Source: Bacteroidota bacterium
GTDB lineage: Bacteria > Bacteroidota > Bacteroidia > Bacteroidales > Porphyromonadaceae
Reading direction: 5' to 3'
Assembly (NCBI GenBank): GCA_023389855.1
Contig: JAEWDZ010000003.1
Span: 1-64,000 of the forward strand
DNA: 64,000 nt
Positions 44,871 through 54,994 of this stretch are shown here, in pieces. Made by a program: the position numbers and the translations under genes. The notes under the pieces were generated by a model. It saw nothing but the letters and a program-made list of their open reading frames with translations, was not told the origin of the DNA and ran no database searches. Every line of letters starts with the position of its first letter. The first letter of the stretch is position 1.

Positions 44871-45485
44871 CTATATAGCAGAAATAGGAAAGTAAAAAAT
44901 CAGTCCTAAAATGCCCGCTATACCAATCATTGCGATTGGGTGAGTCCATCTTTTGTATAGCGTTACTATCGTAATAGCAAAAATAAGGATACTTTTCCAA
45001 TTCGGAAAGTTATCTGTAATGACGATCTTCTGGTAGAGGTCTTTCAAGGGCTCTGAAGATGCGGATATCGCGGATAAAAAAAGTGGGTGGAAAGTAAGCA
45101 TAAGAGCTGCAGCGAGGATGAGACCTACGGAGGTAGGCCGGATCCAATAAAATGCAGCATCAATCCATTTGTTGTTCTTGAATTTATATAGGATTCCAGA
45201 TATGATTAAAACCATTATAAAAGAGGGCAAGGAAACTGCAATTGTTGCAATTATTGAACCCCATACCGAGCCTGTCACGCTATAGCCGATGTATGTCGCG
45301 CTATTTATACCAATCGGTCCTGGCGTTACTTGGCTTATAGCTACTATATCCGTAAACTCTTGCGCAGTAAGCCAATTGTATTTGTTTACCACCTCATTTT
45401 GGATAAGAGACAGCATTGCGTAGCCCCCTCCGAAGCCAAATAGACCTATCTTTAGATATACCCAAAAAAGTTGCAAATATATCAT
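44871..45485 (-). CDS. Chromate transporter half, second subunit
   Basis: 204 residues of the CHR family, with FGFGGGYAMLSLI near the N-terminus and QVTPGPIGINSATYIGY, followed by several membrane helices. Short CHR proteins occur as pairs that together make one ChrA-like transporter. It overlaps the upstream partner by four bases (start codon of this gene in the partner's stop region), so the two are translationally coupled. The natural substrate may not be chromate. Confidence 0.88.
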   Translation of the reverse strand: MIYLQLFWVYLKIGLFGFGGGYAMLSLIQNEVVNKYNWLTAQEFTDIVAISQVTPGPIGINSATYIGYSVTGSVWGSIIATIAVSLPSFIMVLIISGILYKFKNNKWIDAAFYWIRPTSVGLILAAALMLTFHPLFLSAISASSEPLKDLYQKIVITDNFPNWKSILIFAITIVTLYKRWTHPIAMIGIAGILGLIFYFPISAI

Positions 45486-46078
45486 AACTTTCTGCCTTTG
45501 CTCTTATAATGAAGCGCGCTACTTTTCCAAAGTGATAAAATGATCCCTATTAACCCTGCAATAAGGATCATATATACAGGCGAAAAAGAGAAATACCATA
45601 CTAAAATACTAACAAGTATCGGTATAATCAGCATTACTTTTCGAAGTTTTAATGCACGCCAGATCGTTATTATTGGAATAATAATCATCGCTACAACAGC
45701 AGGACGTATTCCATTCATTATTGCATTCACCCACATGTTGTCCTTTATATTCTCGAAAAATAATGCAATGATAAGGATAATGAGAAAAGATGGAAGAGTA
45801 CAGCCTATAGATGAAACAAGGGCTCCTAGTCTACCACGCAGTTTATGCCCAATAAACATGGATATATTCACTGCGAAAACTCCTGGAAGCGATTGGGCAA
45901 TAGAAAAAAGCTCTATGAACTCTTCTTCCGAAACCCATTTGTGTCGTTCAACTATGTTACGCATGATAAGAGGAAGCATAGCATGCCCTCCACCAAAGGT
46001 AAAAGCTCCGATGCAAATGAATGTCACAAAAAGCTGCCAGTATGACACTTTCGAAGAAGGTGTATTTGCTGCCACCAT
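45482..46078 (-). CDS. Chromate transporter half, first subunit
   Basis: 198 residues of the CHR family, with FTFGGGHAMLPLI (about 26-38), AQSLPGVFAVNISMFIG and about five membrane helices. It is the partner of the downstream half gene. A tatctttg box on the minus strand at 46100-46107 provides the -7 element, 22 bases before the start. Confidence 0.88.
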   Translation of the reverse strand: MVAANTPSSKVSYWQLFVTFICIGAFTFGGGHAMLPLIMRNIVERHKWVSEEEFIELFSIAQSLPGVFAVNISMFIGHKLRGRLGALVSSIGCTLPSFLIILIIALFFENIKDNMWVNAIMNGIRPAVVAMIIIPIITIWRALKLRKVMLIIPILVSILVWYFSFSPVYMILIAGLIGIILSLWKSSALHYKSKGRKL

Positions 46079-46099
46079 CGCTTAATCCAACTCTCTTAG

Positions 46100-46107
46100 C
46101 AAAGATA
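46100..46107 (-). promoter_or_regulatory. -7 element of the chromate transporter pair
   Basis: Minus-strand tatctttg matches TAnnTTTG, in the gap after porN. Confidence 0.55.
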
Positions 46108-46118
46108 ACCGTTTATAC

Positions 46119-47357
46119 CTAGAATCTTGATCGTGCAGATCGCTTGGCATTACTTGTTTTTGCTGTGCTTTTGCTTTTTACTGTTTTTGCTTTCCGACGT
46201 GAATTATGTATTTTAGAAGATGTTTTCTTGAATAATCCATTGTTTTTTTCTTGGAGCTGTTGTCGTCGAGCTCTGGCAGTCTCTCCTTCGAGAGCATTAT
46301 TCTCTTTTTCTAATTCTTCTATGGAGTCTTCATTTGAGCTGATCTCTTTTGCATTTTTACTCCATAGGGATTGATCTATTTTTTTTAATTCTTGTTCTAT
46401 TTTTTGTTGTTCGTGATGGAGTGAGTCTGGAGTGGAGCAGTACTGAGCGAGAGCTAACCCTCGTAGATTCAGCGTCTTGTATATATCTCCTTTATAAAGA
46501 CCTAAACGAAAAAAACTGTCCAAGGTATAATCCTCGACGTTATTCTGTTCAGACAGCATGATCGTTTTTGTATTTAAATAATATCGAATATCATCGTAGC
46601 AGACCCAAAAAAGAGGAAATTTCAGCAACTCACTACTTTCCATACTATCGTATAATATAGGGCATAGGGCTAATATTCGTACATCAGTCGTGCTAGTGAT
46701 AGGGTCGAAATAATATTCTTCTTTGATATAGTAAGCCTTTACAAGATCACTGGGTATATCGGCGTCGGCAACGTCATAATAATTTTGATTACCTTCTTCT
46801 ATTTTTTTTGCATATATCCCAAATCGATCCAGAAACTCGTCAAACTTTATCTCATGAGCTTTATCAAAAAACTCAATCCCATCGGTGTATTCGTAAGCTT
46901 TAATCTTTCCTTTATTTATAAGTCGAAATAACATTGTGAAAAGGTTACTATTGGCTTCTGTTGGTCGGGGAGGATAATATAGTACTGCATTGTTAGCACT
47001 ATCGAGGTTTATTTCCCGGTAGATGATCCTTTTCCAGGGGGCGTTTTCAGTATTTTGTCGAAGTTGATCATTGAATCGCTCTTGTTTAATAGCTTCTGCA
47101 GATTTGTTCTCTGCCTGATCAGTAGCCACAAGATGCCTATTCCTTTTTTTGATTGTGCTACGGCGTACTATATTAGTCTCATTTTTCTCAGTATTTTCTG
47201 TTACAGTCGCATCATTGCTATCTTGTATGCTATCTTCTGGAAATATTGCTTCCACTTGAAGAGAGTCTTGTGGCGATTGGGCAAATCCCACTAATGTAAG
47301 TAGCAATAAACAATTTGTGAGGATAAGACGCTTTATTGATGAAAATAACCTATTCAT
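46119..47357 (-). CDS. porN: Type IX secretion protein PorN/GldN
   Basis: 412 residues with a signal peptide (LLLTLVGFAQ). The PorN core (about 105-310) has RIIYREINLDSANNAVLYYPP, DRFGIYAKKIEE, YYIKEEYYFDP and LCPILYDS. PorN joins PorK in the periplasmic ring of the secretion machine. The C-terminal 100 residues are a charged coiled coil ending in a very basic Lys/Arg/Ser tail, longer than the core needs. It is the last gene of the porP-K-L-M-N run. Confidence 0.94.
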   Translation of the reverse strand: MNRLFSSIKRLILTNCLLLLTLVGFAQSPQDSLQVEAIFPEDSIQDSNDATVTENTEKNETNIVRRSTIKKRNRHLVATDQAENKSAEAIKQERFNDQLRQNTENAPWKRIIYREINLDSANNAVLYYPPRPTEANSNLFTMLFRLINKGKIKAYEYTDGIEFFDKAHEIKFDEFLDRFGIYAKKIEEGNQNYYDVADADIPSDLVKAYYIKEEYYFDPITSTTDVRILALCPILYDSMESSELLKFPLFWVCYDDIRYYLNTKTIMLSEQNNVEDYTLDSFFRLGLYKGDIYKTLNLRGLALAQYCSTPDSLHHEQQKIEQELKKIDQSLWSKNAKEISSNEDSIEELEKENNALEGETARARRQQLQEKNNGLFKKTSSKIHNSRRKAKTVKSKSTAKTSNAKRSARSRF

Positions 47358-47376
47358 ATACTCGATAGATGCTTTT

Positions 47377-48930
47377 TTATTTTATAATCACTTCAATAGG
47401 GGGAATTTTGCGGTTAATACCATCTGGACCAGAGGCGATAACTTCACTTATATAAAAGCGCTTTCCTCTTGAAAGATTGCGTATACTTCGTAGTTGGCGC
47501 TCCGAAAATTGCGAAGAGTGTGAAACCTCGGGTATAGCATTGCCCATGGCATCAAAAAAGGTGAGTTGGAAACTTGTCACGTTGTACTTGACATCGATGA
47601 TGTCATCGTCGATAGCAGCTTTTACTCCCTTACTATTCAAAAGATCCTTTTTGCTGATCGTACCTCCTTTAAATCGCATTAAAGAGCCTTCGCTATTTTG
47701 ATATTCTATATATGGCAGCGGATCTGGAAGACGTCTGACGCGGAGTTTCGTATCACTTATTTTCTGAAGAACTCCTGAACTATTTTTTATATATACAGAA
47801 ATTACAGCATCTTCTCCCACCTTTGAAGGCCGTGCTACCCATAAGTTGCCTTTATGGGTAATAGATCCATTGGTCATAGTGGCTGAGACTTGTTCAGAGG
47901 CCGCACCTGGAACGGCAATTTGTAGTGGATTATCGATACCGGCATAGAGTACATTCATCATAGTTGGTGATACAGATGCTAAGGCTTCGGTCACAATATA
48001 CTCACTGTTAAAATCTCTGCGAAAAGTAGATCCATCTTCTGCAATTGTTTCAATATAGCCTTTTAAAGGAAAAATACCAGTGCTACTTGTAGAAGCGGTA
48101 AAAACTCCCATTGAGGATGACGGAAGTTCTTTGCCATTGATGACAATTTTGGGTTTGGCTAAAGAGTCAAAACTACTTAAGACAATCTGTGCTCTATACG
48201 TGTCTCCTCGCATGACAATTCGGCTTTCAGGTATTACTTGAGCTTCAATTTTATTTACACGAAGGTCGCCATCATCTATATCGTTAATGAGCGAGCGAAG
48301 TACATCCCCTTCTACATTACGGATATCTGTTTGTAGCTTTGTAATAAGTGTCACAGATGCAATGGTCGGCATACTTTCAAAAAGTTCTTCTTCCCAGCTT
48401 TTTGAACTAGTACTTTTGGTAGTTAATGTCTCCTCGATGCTTTTTTTCTTTTGCTGTGATGAGACGTTAGACATCGCCAATATTCGAAATGACTCGATCA
48501 TTTTTCGAGCTTTAGTTGCTCGAGTAGTTACAGGATTGAGCATTACTCCTGAAGGAGCATTCATGTCTTCTTTATTGACGATGGCAGAAATTGACGTGTA
48601 TGGTTTTCCATCTGCTTTTTGTACGATTAATTGCTTCGACTCCTCCAGAAAATTACATAGAGAGTCGGCCATATCCCGAACCTTTTTTCCTTTAGAAAAT
48701 GCTTTTTCTGCTTTTTCGGGTTTGATTTGATAGGCAGATGACAATTCGTTTATACTACGAGAGTTGCGAGTTTCCGTTCCTTTGAGCATTGCATGAAGAC
48801 CTTCGCCTACTTTTTCAAATCCTCCAAGGACTTCCCCGGATACGTTAAGCGCAACCATTGCAATGAACACCAGATACATTAGGTTGATCATTTTTTGCCT
48901 ATTGCGATTGCCAGAAGTTCCTGCTGCCAT
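47377..48930 (-). CDS. porM: Type IX secretion motor protein PorM/GldM
   Basis: 517 residues. One N-terminal membrane helix (NLMYLVFIAMVALNVSGEVL, about 16-35) is followed by a long periplasmic part of four domains: a helical D1 (about 45-220) and beta domains D2-D4. PorM forms the dimeric rod that carries motion from the PorL motor to the outer-membrane ring. It ends PPIEVIIK and lies 19 bases before porN. Confidence 0.95.
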   Translation of the reverse strand: MAAGTSGNRNRQKMINLMYLVFIAMVALNVSGEVLGGFEKVGEGLHAMLKGTETRNSRSINELSSAYQIKPEKAEKAFSKGKKVRDMADSLCNFLEESKQLIVQKADGKPYTSISAIVNKEDMNAPSGVMLNPVTTRATKARKMIESFRILAMSNVSSQQKKKSIEETLTTKSTSSKSWEEELFESMPTIASVTLITKLQTDIRNVEGDVLRSLINDIDDGDLRVNKIEAQVIPESRIVMRGDTYRAQIVLSSFDSLAKPKIVINGKELPSSSMGVFTASTSSTGIFPLKGYIETIAEDGSTFRRDFNSEYIVTEALASVSPTMMNVLYAGIDNPLQIAVPGAASEQVSATMTNGSITHKGNLWVARPSKVGEDAVISVYIKNSSGVLQKISDTKLRVRRLPDPLPYIEYQNSEGSLMRFKGGTISKKDLLNSKGVKAAIDDDIIDVKYNVTSFQLTFFDAMGNAIPEVSHSSQFSERQLRSIRNLSRGKRFYISEVIASGPDGINRKIPPIEVIIK

Positions 48931-48978
48931 AAAATAAGGGAAATGCTAAAATCTTAGAGAAGATAAACAATAAAAAGA

Positions 48979-49908
48979 TTACGGATTTTTTTCTCGATCG
49001 AAATTATCTGGATTCGTATAGAATGCACCTGTGTTGTTCGTTCGGAATTCGGACCGATAGGAAGAGTAATTCATACTACCCAATGGATTAGCCATGTTTA
49101 CTGTCATAGCTTCGAGAAGGCGAGCGTAGACTGTGTTCAGGTCATGTATGCGATTGAGCATCATTGTGTTTTCATGTCGAAAAGCTTGGCTCATATTTAA
49201 TCCATCATCGTAGTTACGGCAGATCTGGTCTAAACGAAGATTGATTTTTTCGATTGAAGAAACTTGATTAGTAATGTCTCTGAGTTGATTTTCGTATAGG
49301 GTTTGTAAACTCAGCATTGACTGGTTGAGATCTTTAAGGCGTTGTGTATATTCTGAAGTTTCTTTACTTAGAGGTCCTATATTTGCAATAAGGTTGTTGA
49401 GATCGTTTGCCGTATCCGATCCCATTTTTGATAGGGTATTAAGTTGATTTATCGCTTGATCTAGATTTTGCAATTCTTGCGCATATTCTTCGACTTCTTG
49501 ATGGCCAAATGAAGAGTCTGTAATATTATCTTGAATGGATTTCTTCTCAGCGACTGTACCATCGCCATATTTTTTCCTTGCTTCTGCAGCTTTTTTAGCC
49601 AAATATTTTCTACGATCTTCCATCTCTTTGCGATCCAAGGGATTGATAGATAGAAGTTCTGGAAAAACTTGTTCCCAGTGGTAATTTTCTTCGGGTTGTT
49701 CAAGCCCAGAAATGAAAAAAACGAGAAACTCCGTAATCATTCCTATAAAAAGCATCTGGTTGCCAAAGGGAAGGTGCAATAGTTTGAATAGAGCACCTAT
49801 AATTACCACCGCAGCACCCCAGCTATACATAATGTTGAGGAGTCGACGGCCTTTTTGGCTGGCCAGGTACATTTCTAATTTGTTTTTATAGTTGCGATAT
49901 TTAGACAT
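48979..49908 (-). CDS. porL: Type IX secretion motor protein PorL/GldL
   Basis: 309 residues with two membrane helices (about 25-43 and 50-68) separated by the conserved ALFKLLHLPFGNQML turn. The second helix ends with the Glu of ITEFLVFFISGLE, typical of the proton-driven motor. The cytoplasmic C-terminal region is a long coiled coil. PorL with PorM forms the inner-membrane motor of type IX secretion. Confidence 0.95.
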   Translation of the reverse strand: MSKYRNYKNKLEMYLASQKGRRLLNIMYSWGAAVVIIGALFKLLHLPFGNQMLFIGMITEFLVFFISGLEQPEENYHWEQVFPELLSINPLDRKEMEDRRKYLAKKAAEARKKYGDGTVAEKKSIQDNITDSSFGHQEVEEYAQELQNLDQAINQLNTLSKMGSDTANDLNNLIANIGPLSKETSEYTQRLKDLNQSMLSLQTLYENQLRDITNQVSSIEKINLRLDQICRNYDDGLNMSQAFRHENTMMLNRIHDLNTVYARLLEAMTVNMANPLGSMNYSSYRSEFRTNNTGAFYTNPDNFDREKNP

Positions 49909-49959
49909 AATTATTCTTCCTATAGATTGAACGAATAAACAAAGGCAAATATGTTGTTA

Positions 49960-51432
49960 TTAACGCTTTTTACTTTTCTTTTTCTTAGTATTCATTTTAT
50001 AGTTTGTAGCACTTTTTACGCATCGAAAACCTATATATGAACGAGGTTTGCTTTGGAGTTCTTTGCTACGAATACTCGACTGAATAAAGCGAGCCACATC
50101 TTTCCACGAACCACCACGAACCACTTTCATGCGGAGAGAGAGGGGATCGTTTTTTGTCGCATGGAAGCGTATCTCAGGGTTAATATCATCTATCTCTTTA
50201 TAGGATGAAGCTAAATAGGTGGAGGCTGTCCACTCCGATACATTGCCAGCCATATCATACAATCCAAAAGCATTGGGAGAGTAGCTGCATACTTCGGCTG
50301 GTACTAGATAACCATCAACTGTGTAGTTGCCATCATCAGGCTTGAAGTTTCCTAAATAGCAACCATCTGTTTCCTCCATTTCAGCAGCACTCCACGGATA
50401 GTGGCGTTGCGAATCTCCCTGCCTAGCAGCATACTCCCACTCGGCTTCAGTAGGCAATCTAAACTCTTCTAAAGTTATGCCCTCTGGTGTTTCTATTCCT
50501 CTAGCAAACATACGTGTTCGCCATGCACAAAATGCTTGAGCTTGTTCCCAAGAAATGCCTACTACGGGGTGATTGTCATAGGCAGGATGATTGAAATATA
50601 AGCGACTATACTGCTCGTTGGTAGAGTTAGGAAAGTCTGTTACCCAGCAAGATTCGTCAGGGTATACAGCTACAATATAGGTGTTGAGAAAGTCGTACTC
50701 ACTACTCAGTTTACGTGTTATTGTGGTACTTACAATTAACCCATTGTCATTGACATAGGCAGTATCCTTAGCAATAAGAGGGATCGTCTCATCCAAATTC
50801 GGGTCGTATCCTGGTGCTTTGGGTTGTCTTAGCTCTAGTAACTTGTCAGCATATTGGTAGGCTGCATGATGATCATAGCGTTCGTACCTAAAATAGAGTT
50901 GAGTAGGGTTCAGTTTTTTTTCTCCTAAAATGGGGTTGGTGTAGTATACGCTATTTATGGCTGCTAACTCTTCGTCAAATGCTTTTTTTTCATTTGGAAT
51001 GGGAATACTCCAGTCTAAGTAAGGGGTGATAGGATCACCATATTTATCAGTGGTTATCTTGTAGTCTGGATTTCCTCCAAAAGCAGGATCAGCAAGTCGT
51101 TCGCGGATAATAGAGTCCCTTACGTAGTATACAAATTGGCGGTATTCAGCATTGGTTATTTCATGGCTATCCATCCAGAAAGCTTCTACAGAAACGCCTC
51201 TTGCCTCTGACGGTTTGCCCCAAATAGAGTCTGCCTCGGTATTTCCTAAGGTAATATGGCCTCTTGGAATAAGTACCATTCCTAGAGGCGTTGGCTCCTG
51301 CCAAGAAGCAAGCGGAGCACCAACTAGCTCTCCGCCTATTCTTCGTGATTTTCGAGATGCACAATTGGGAAGAAAAAGCAAGGCTATAAGACAAAGCCAT
51401 GTGCTAATGTAAATAAAACTGCTTTTATTCAT
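49960..51432 (-). CDS. porK: Type IX secretion lipoprotein PorK/GldK
   Basis: 490 residues. A lipoprotein signal ends in LFLPNC. The body is a formylglycine-generating-enzyme-like (FGE-sulfatase) domain: MVLIPRGHITLGNTEADS, AFWMDSHEITNAEYRQF, HPVVGISWEQAQAFCAWR, LPTEAEWEYAARQG and the end VVRGGSWKD. PorK builds the outer-membrane-associated ring with PorN. It lies 30 bases after porP. Confidence 0.96.
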   Translation of the reverse strand: MNKSSFIYISTWLCLIALLFLPNCASRKSRRIGGELVGAPLASWQEPTPLGMVLIPRGHITLGNTEADSIWGKPSEARGVSVEAFWMDSHEITNAEYRQFVYYVRDSIIRERLADPAFGGNPDYKITTDKYGDPITPYLDWSIPIPNEKKAFDEELAAINSVYYTNPILGEKKLNPTQLYFRYERYDHHAAYQYADKLLELRQPKAPGYDPNLDETIPLIAKDTAYVNDNGLIVSTTITRKLSSEYDFLNTYIVAVYPDESCWVTDFPNSTNEQYSRLYFNHPAYDNHPVVGISWEQAQAFCAWRTRMFARGIETPEGITLEEFRLPTEAEWEYAARQGDSQRHYPWSAAEMEETDGCYLGNFKPDDGNYTVDGYLVPAEVCSYSPNAFGLYDMAGNVSEWTASTYLASSYKEIDDINPEIRFHATKNDPLSLRMKVVRGGSWKDVARFIQSSIRSKELQSKPRSYIGFRCVKSATNYKMNTKKKKSKKR

Positions 51433-51462
51433 GCTTGATTTTGTTTTCCTGCTTATCTGTCG

Positions 51463-52422
51463 TTAGAGCAATCTTATACTTTTCTTTTTTATTCCTAGAT
51501 CTTTTTTCTTAGTCTTTGGAATCGCATAGCTCAGCACGAGTTCGTGTGTTCCATAATTTCCTCTTGCCAGCTCAGATGTAGGCATGCTAAAGGCATAACC
51601 CACACGTATTTTTCCAAACTTCATACCTACTGAGAAGCCTGCCTCTACTCCCCATCGATACATGACTTGTGCAAAATAACGCTGGTTAAAAGCCATCCCC
51701 AAAGTCAAATCTATTCTCCAACTTTGAAAGTCGCTTACGGCAAGTATACCAGGATGCCAAGTTAATAACGAATTACTTGGCAAAATATTGTATCCTGCCA
51801 TTAAGGTATAGTTTCTCCGAATACGAATAAAATGGTTTGTTCCTAACGCGATCTTCGGTTCAAAAAGGTGTGTAGCTGCCAACCCAACGTATAAATTACG
51901 ATGGGTATAATAAAGGCCCAATCCCATATCAAATGCGTGTCCCGAGACCTGTTGTTGGGGTAGAGCAGGATCATTGGGGCTGAGCCCCTCGTCATCAGGA
52001 ATGAAAATTTTTGTGCCATCGAAACTGCTGTTGAATAATCCAGCTTCAAGTCCTATGCTAAGGATTCCTTTCATGAGGCTGAGCTGAAAATCGTATTGCC
52101 CCTTTAGTTCCGAATTTATAAAAAGACCTTTCTTTTGGCCACTAATAGTGATTCCTACACCGTGCTGCTTCCCTAAAAAGTTTAGTGGAATATCGCTGAG
52201 AAGGAGCATGTCTACAGGAGCTCCTTTTATGCCGATCCACTGCATCCTATATAGTGCCGTAATATAAAGATCCTCTCTTGTCCCTACTGTAGCACTATTG
52301 TACAGAGCTTTTGTTTCTTGCCATTGATTGCTTATGGGAAGCATTTGAGCGGTCATTGGATAAGCTCCCAAAAGCAATAAGATTAGAAAGATTATCTGAG
52401 GGACAAAAAGAGGTCGGTTCAT
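51463..52422 (-). CDS. porP: Type IX secretion protein PorP (PorP/SprF family)
   Basis: 319 residues with a signal peptide (to about MTAQ) and a PorP/SprF outer-membrane barrel: SNQWQETKALYNSATVG, QWIGIKGAP, HGVGITISGQKKG and FSVGMKFGKIRVGYAFSMPTSEL in segments. PorP is the first gene of the por operon and anchors the machine in the outer membrane. Confidence 0.92.
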   Translation of the reverse strand: MNRPLFVPQIIFLILLLLGAYPMTAQMLPISNQWQETKALYNSATVGTREDLYITALYRMQWIGIKGAPVDMLLLSDIPLNFLGKQHGVGITISGQKKGLFINSELKGQYDFQLSLMKGILSIGLEAGLFNSSFDGTKIFIPDDEGLSPNDPALPQQQVSGHAFDMGLGLYYTHRNLYVGLAATHLFEPKIALGTNHFIRIRRNYTLMAGYNILPSNSLLTWHPGILAVSDFQSWRIDLTLGMAFNQRYFAQVMYRWGVEAGFSVGMKFGKIRVGYAFSMPTSELARGNYGTHELVLSYAIPKTKKKDLGIKKKSIRLL

Positions 52423-52542
52423 TTTATTGTATTTTCTTCCTAATACAACGAACGGTCGGCCTAAAATAGTATATATTAGACATGGAGTAGACTCAAAGAT
52501 TATTGCTTAATGTTTTTATTAGGCTTAATTGTTAGTGATTAT

Positions 52543-52689
52543 TCAGTCATCAAAATCCGTTGTACGACACTGTCTGCATTCGATGCAATAGCTTTCTTCT
52601 TGATGGCTCTGGGGTAGTTGATATAATTGTTCGGACTTGCGAAATTGCTTGTCGCAAATACCTTTTGTTACATAAGTTATTTTTAGCAT
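52543..52689 (-). CDS. Small Cys-rich protein, 48 residues
   Basis: A short open frame found by eye: ATG at 52687-52689, TGA at 52543-52545. The peptide starts MLKITYVTKGICDKQF and ends YCIECRQCRTTDFDD. C12 plus C35, C38 and C41 could bind zinc. It lies 24 bases after the rel stop and 120 before porP, all on the same strand. The composition looks protein-like, but nothing homologous is known to me, so the call is tentative. Confidence 0.45.
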   Translation of the reverse strand: MLKITYVTKGICDKQFRKSEQLYQLPQSHQEESYCIECRQCRTTDFDD

Positions 52690-52713
52690 AACAAGGAAAT
52701 TTGAGTTTTACTG

Positions 52714-54984
52714 TTATATTCGTGTCGCCATTGTTATGGCGGGATTTTTTTTCAAGACCTCGCATACTTGGTTTAGCTCTGTGGTATTGTGTACTTGTAC
52801 TTTTATAGAACCTCCGAAGAGGCCGTCGCCTGCACTGAGACTGATGTTGCTTATAGGCACATTTAGGTCTTCAGTAATGTTTTGTACTAAAGCATTGAGA
52901 ATACCAGTCGAGTCTAGGCCTTGTATTTTTATTGTTCCTTCAAACATGGAGTGAGGATGATCACTCCATATTGTTTCTATAATTCTCTCTCCTGCACTGC
53001 TCTTTAATCGCATAGCTTCCTTGCAAGAGCGTTTATGGATTACAACACTGCCGTCTCTTTCTAAAAATCCTATTGTTGGATCACCAAAAATAGGGTTACA
53101 GCATGAGGCTTTAATATAGTTGTTTTTAAAGTCGTGTTCTTTTAGAAGATAGGGCTTTTTTGTATCGATAGTATCACCGTTGTTGTCTAATTCTTTCGAC
53201 AAACTTTTGCTGTTTTTTGAAGAGCGGCCAAACAGACGATTAAAGAAGTTCCAGTTCCCATCTTTGTGCATTAGTTTACGGAAACTTACGGGAAGGGAAA
53301 TCGCTTCTGTTCCGATCGCATAAAAGAAGTCTTCTCGTTTGTGAAAATTGAAGTAATTGGCGACCCTGTCGAGTTCGCTACTTTGCAAGACTAAGCCATC
53401 CTTTTCGAAGAGTTTAACTACTTTTTCTTCACCTAAGGCGATATACTCACGTCGTTTTTTTCGGAGATAATATTCTATAATTGAGCGAGCTTTCCCGGTT
53501 ACGGCGAAATCTCTCCATTCTGGTTTAGGATCTTGCTTGTTGCTGGTTATGATTGAAATCTGATCACCATTCTGTAGCACTTTGTTAAGCGATTCTAAAC
53601 GATGGTTGACCTTGGCCGCAATAGCCTTAACTCCTATTTTTTCGTGTATAGCAAAAGCAAAGTCCAAGGCTGTGGCTCCCTGCGGCAGTATCACTGTATC
53701 TCCTTGAGGTGTAAAGACCTGTATTTCATCATTGAAAAGATTCAGTTTGATGGTATCTAAGAAATCTAAAGAGTCGGGTGTAGGGTTTTGTAGGATCTCC
53801 CGAATGGATGCGATCCATTTTTCAAGTTCTCGGTCTTCTTCTACGTTGTTTTCCTTATATTTCCAATGAGCTGCAAAGCCGAGCTCTGCTATATCATCCA
53901 TTTGTTGACTACGAATTTGCACCTCTATCCATGCGCCGTCAGGACCCATGGCGGTGAGATGTAGTGCTCGATATCCATTGCTTTTAGGATTGTTGATCCA
54001 GTCGCGTATACGATCGGCCTTGATACGATACACGTCCGTAATGATACTGTAAAGCTGCCAACAACGCGTTTTGTCAGACATAGCGGGATCACTCTGAAAT
54101 ACAATCCTTACGGCAAAAAGATCGTATATCTCTTCAAAGGGCACCTTTTTATCTTGCATTTTACGCCAGATAGAATAGGTCGATTTCAATCGTGATGAGA
54201 TCTCATATTCAAGGCCAATTTTATTGAAGGCTTCTCGAAGAGGAGCTACAAAATGTTCGAATATTTGTTGCCGATGCTCTTCGCTGTTAGCGATCTTAAG
54301 TTTTAAATCGATATATTCGTCGGGGTGCTCAATTTTGAAACACAGCTCTTCTAGCTCAGTCTTAATAGCGAATAACCCAAGTCTATGGGCTATTGGAGCA
54401 TAAATGTATAGCGTCTCGCCTGCAATTTTCATTTGCTTTCGGGTGGGCATAGACCCTAGTGTTCGCATATTATGTAGGCGATCTGCGATCTTGATAAGGA
54501 TGACGCGGATATCATCATTCATTGTTAGTAGAAGCTTGCGAAAATTTTCTACTTGTGCAGATTTTGCCTTTTCTGTGATCATTTCACCCGAGATTTTCGT
54601 CAACCCTTCAACAATGTCAGCAACTTTGCTACCAAAAAGTTCACTGAGATTTTCAGTGGTATACTCTGTATCTTCTACAACATCGTGTAAAAGAGCACAA
54701 ACAATAGAAGTAGAGCCAAGTCCCATTTCTTTGCAAACGATGAGAGCGACAGCTAATGGATGTAGAATATACGGTTCACCACTGCGTCTGCGCATCCCTT
54801 CATGCGCCTTTCGTGCTAATAAAAAAGCTTTTTCAATGCGTTCTACTTTCCTTCTATGGTTACTATTGAGATAAGTCTCAATTAGCTCGTTGTAGGCAGC
54901 ATTGATTGCCGCTTCTTCTCTTTCGGGTGTCCATGTAGCAATATCGCTTTTATTTTGCTGATTGTCTGCGTTATCGTTTAACAT
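52714..54984 (-). CDS. Bifunctional (p)ppGpp synthetase/hydrolase (Rel/SpoT)
   Basis: 756 residues from MLNDNADNQ. Domains in order: HD hydrolase with CALLHDVVEDTEY (about 95-107) intact, synthetase with SRLKSTYSIWRKM and EIYDLFAVRIVF (about 270-300), TGS (VFTPQGDTVILPQGATALDF, about 420), and a C-terminal ACT region (VPISNISLSAGDG). Both active sites look complete, so it can make and destroy the alarmone. It lies 10 bases after bioD. Confidence 0.95.
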   Translation of the reverse strand: MLNDNADNQQNKSDIATWTPEREEAAINAAYNELIETYLNSNHRRKVERIEKAFLLARKAHEGMRRRSGEPYILHPLAVALIVCKEMGLGSTSIVCALLHDVVEDTEYTTENLSELFGSKVADIVEGLTKISGEMITEKAKSAQVENFRKLLLTMNDDIRVILIKIADRLHNMRTLGSMPTRKQMKIAGETLYIYAPIAHRLGLFAIKTELEELCFKIEHPDEYIDLKLKIANSEEHRQQIFEHFVAPLREAFNKIGLEYEISSRLKSTYSIWRKMQDKKVPFEEIYDLFAVRIVFQSDPAMSDKTRCWQLYSIITDVYRIKADRIRDWINNPKSNGYRALHLTAMGPDGAWIEVQIRSQQMDDIAELGFAAHWKYKENNVEEDRELEKWIASIREILQNPTPDSLDFLDTIKLNLFNDEIQVFTPQGDTVILPQGATALDFAFAIHEKIGVKAIAAKVNHRLESLNKVLQNGDQISIITSNKQDPKPEWRDFAVTGKARSIIEYYLRKKRREYIALGEEKVVKLFEKDGLVLQSSELDRVANYFNFHKREDFFYAIGTEAISLPVSFRKLMHKDGNWNFFNRLFGRSSKNSKSLSKELDNNGDTIDTKKPYLLKEHDFKNNYIKASCCNPIFGDPTIGFLERDGSVVIHKRSCKEAMRLKSSAGERIIETIWSDHPHSMFEGTIKIQGLDSTGILNALVQNITEDLNVPISNISLSAGDGLFGGSIKVQVHNTTELNQVCEVLKKNPAITMATRI

Positions 54985-54994
54985 TGGAATTGAC

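Noticed and set aside
52550..52765. Open frame of 71 codons on the minus strand
   Set aside because: It overlaps the 3' end of rel in another frame; the 48-codon frame at 52543-52689 has the more protein-like content.
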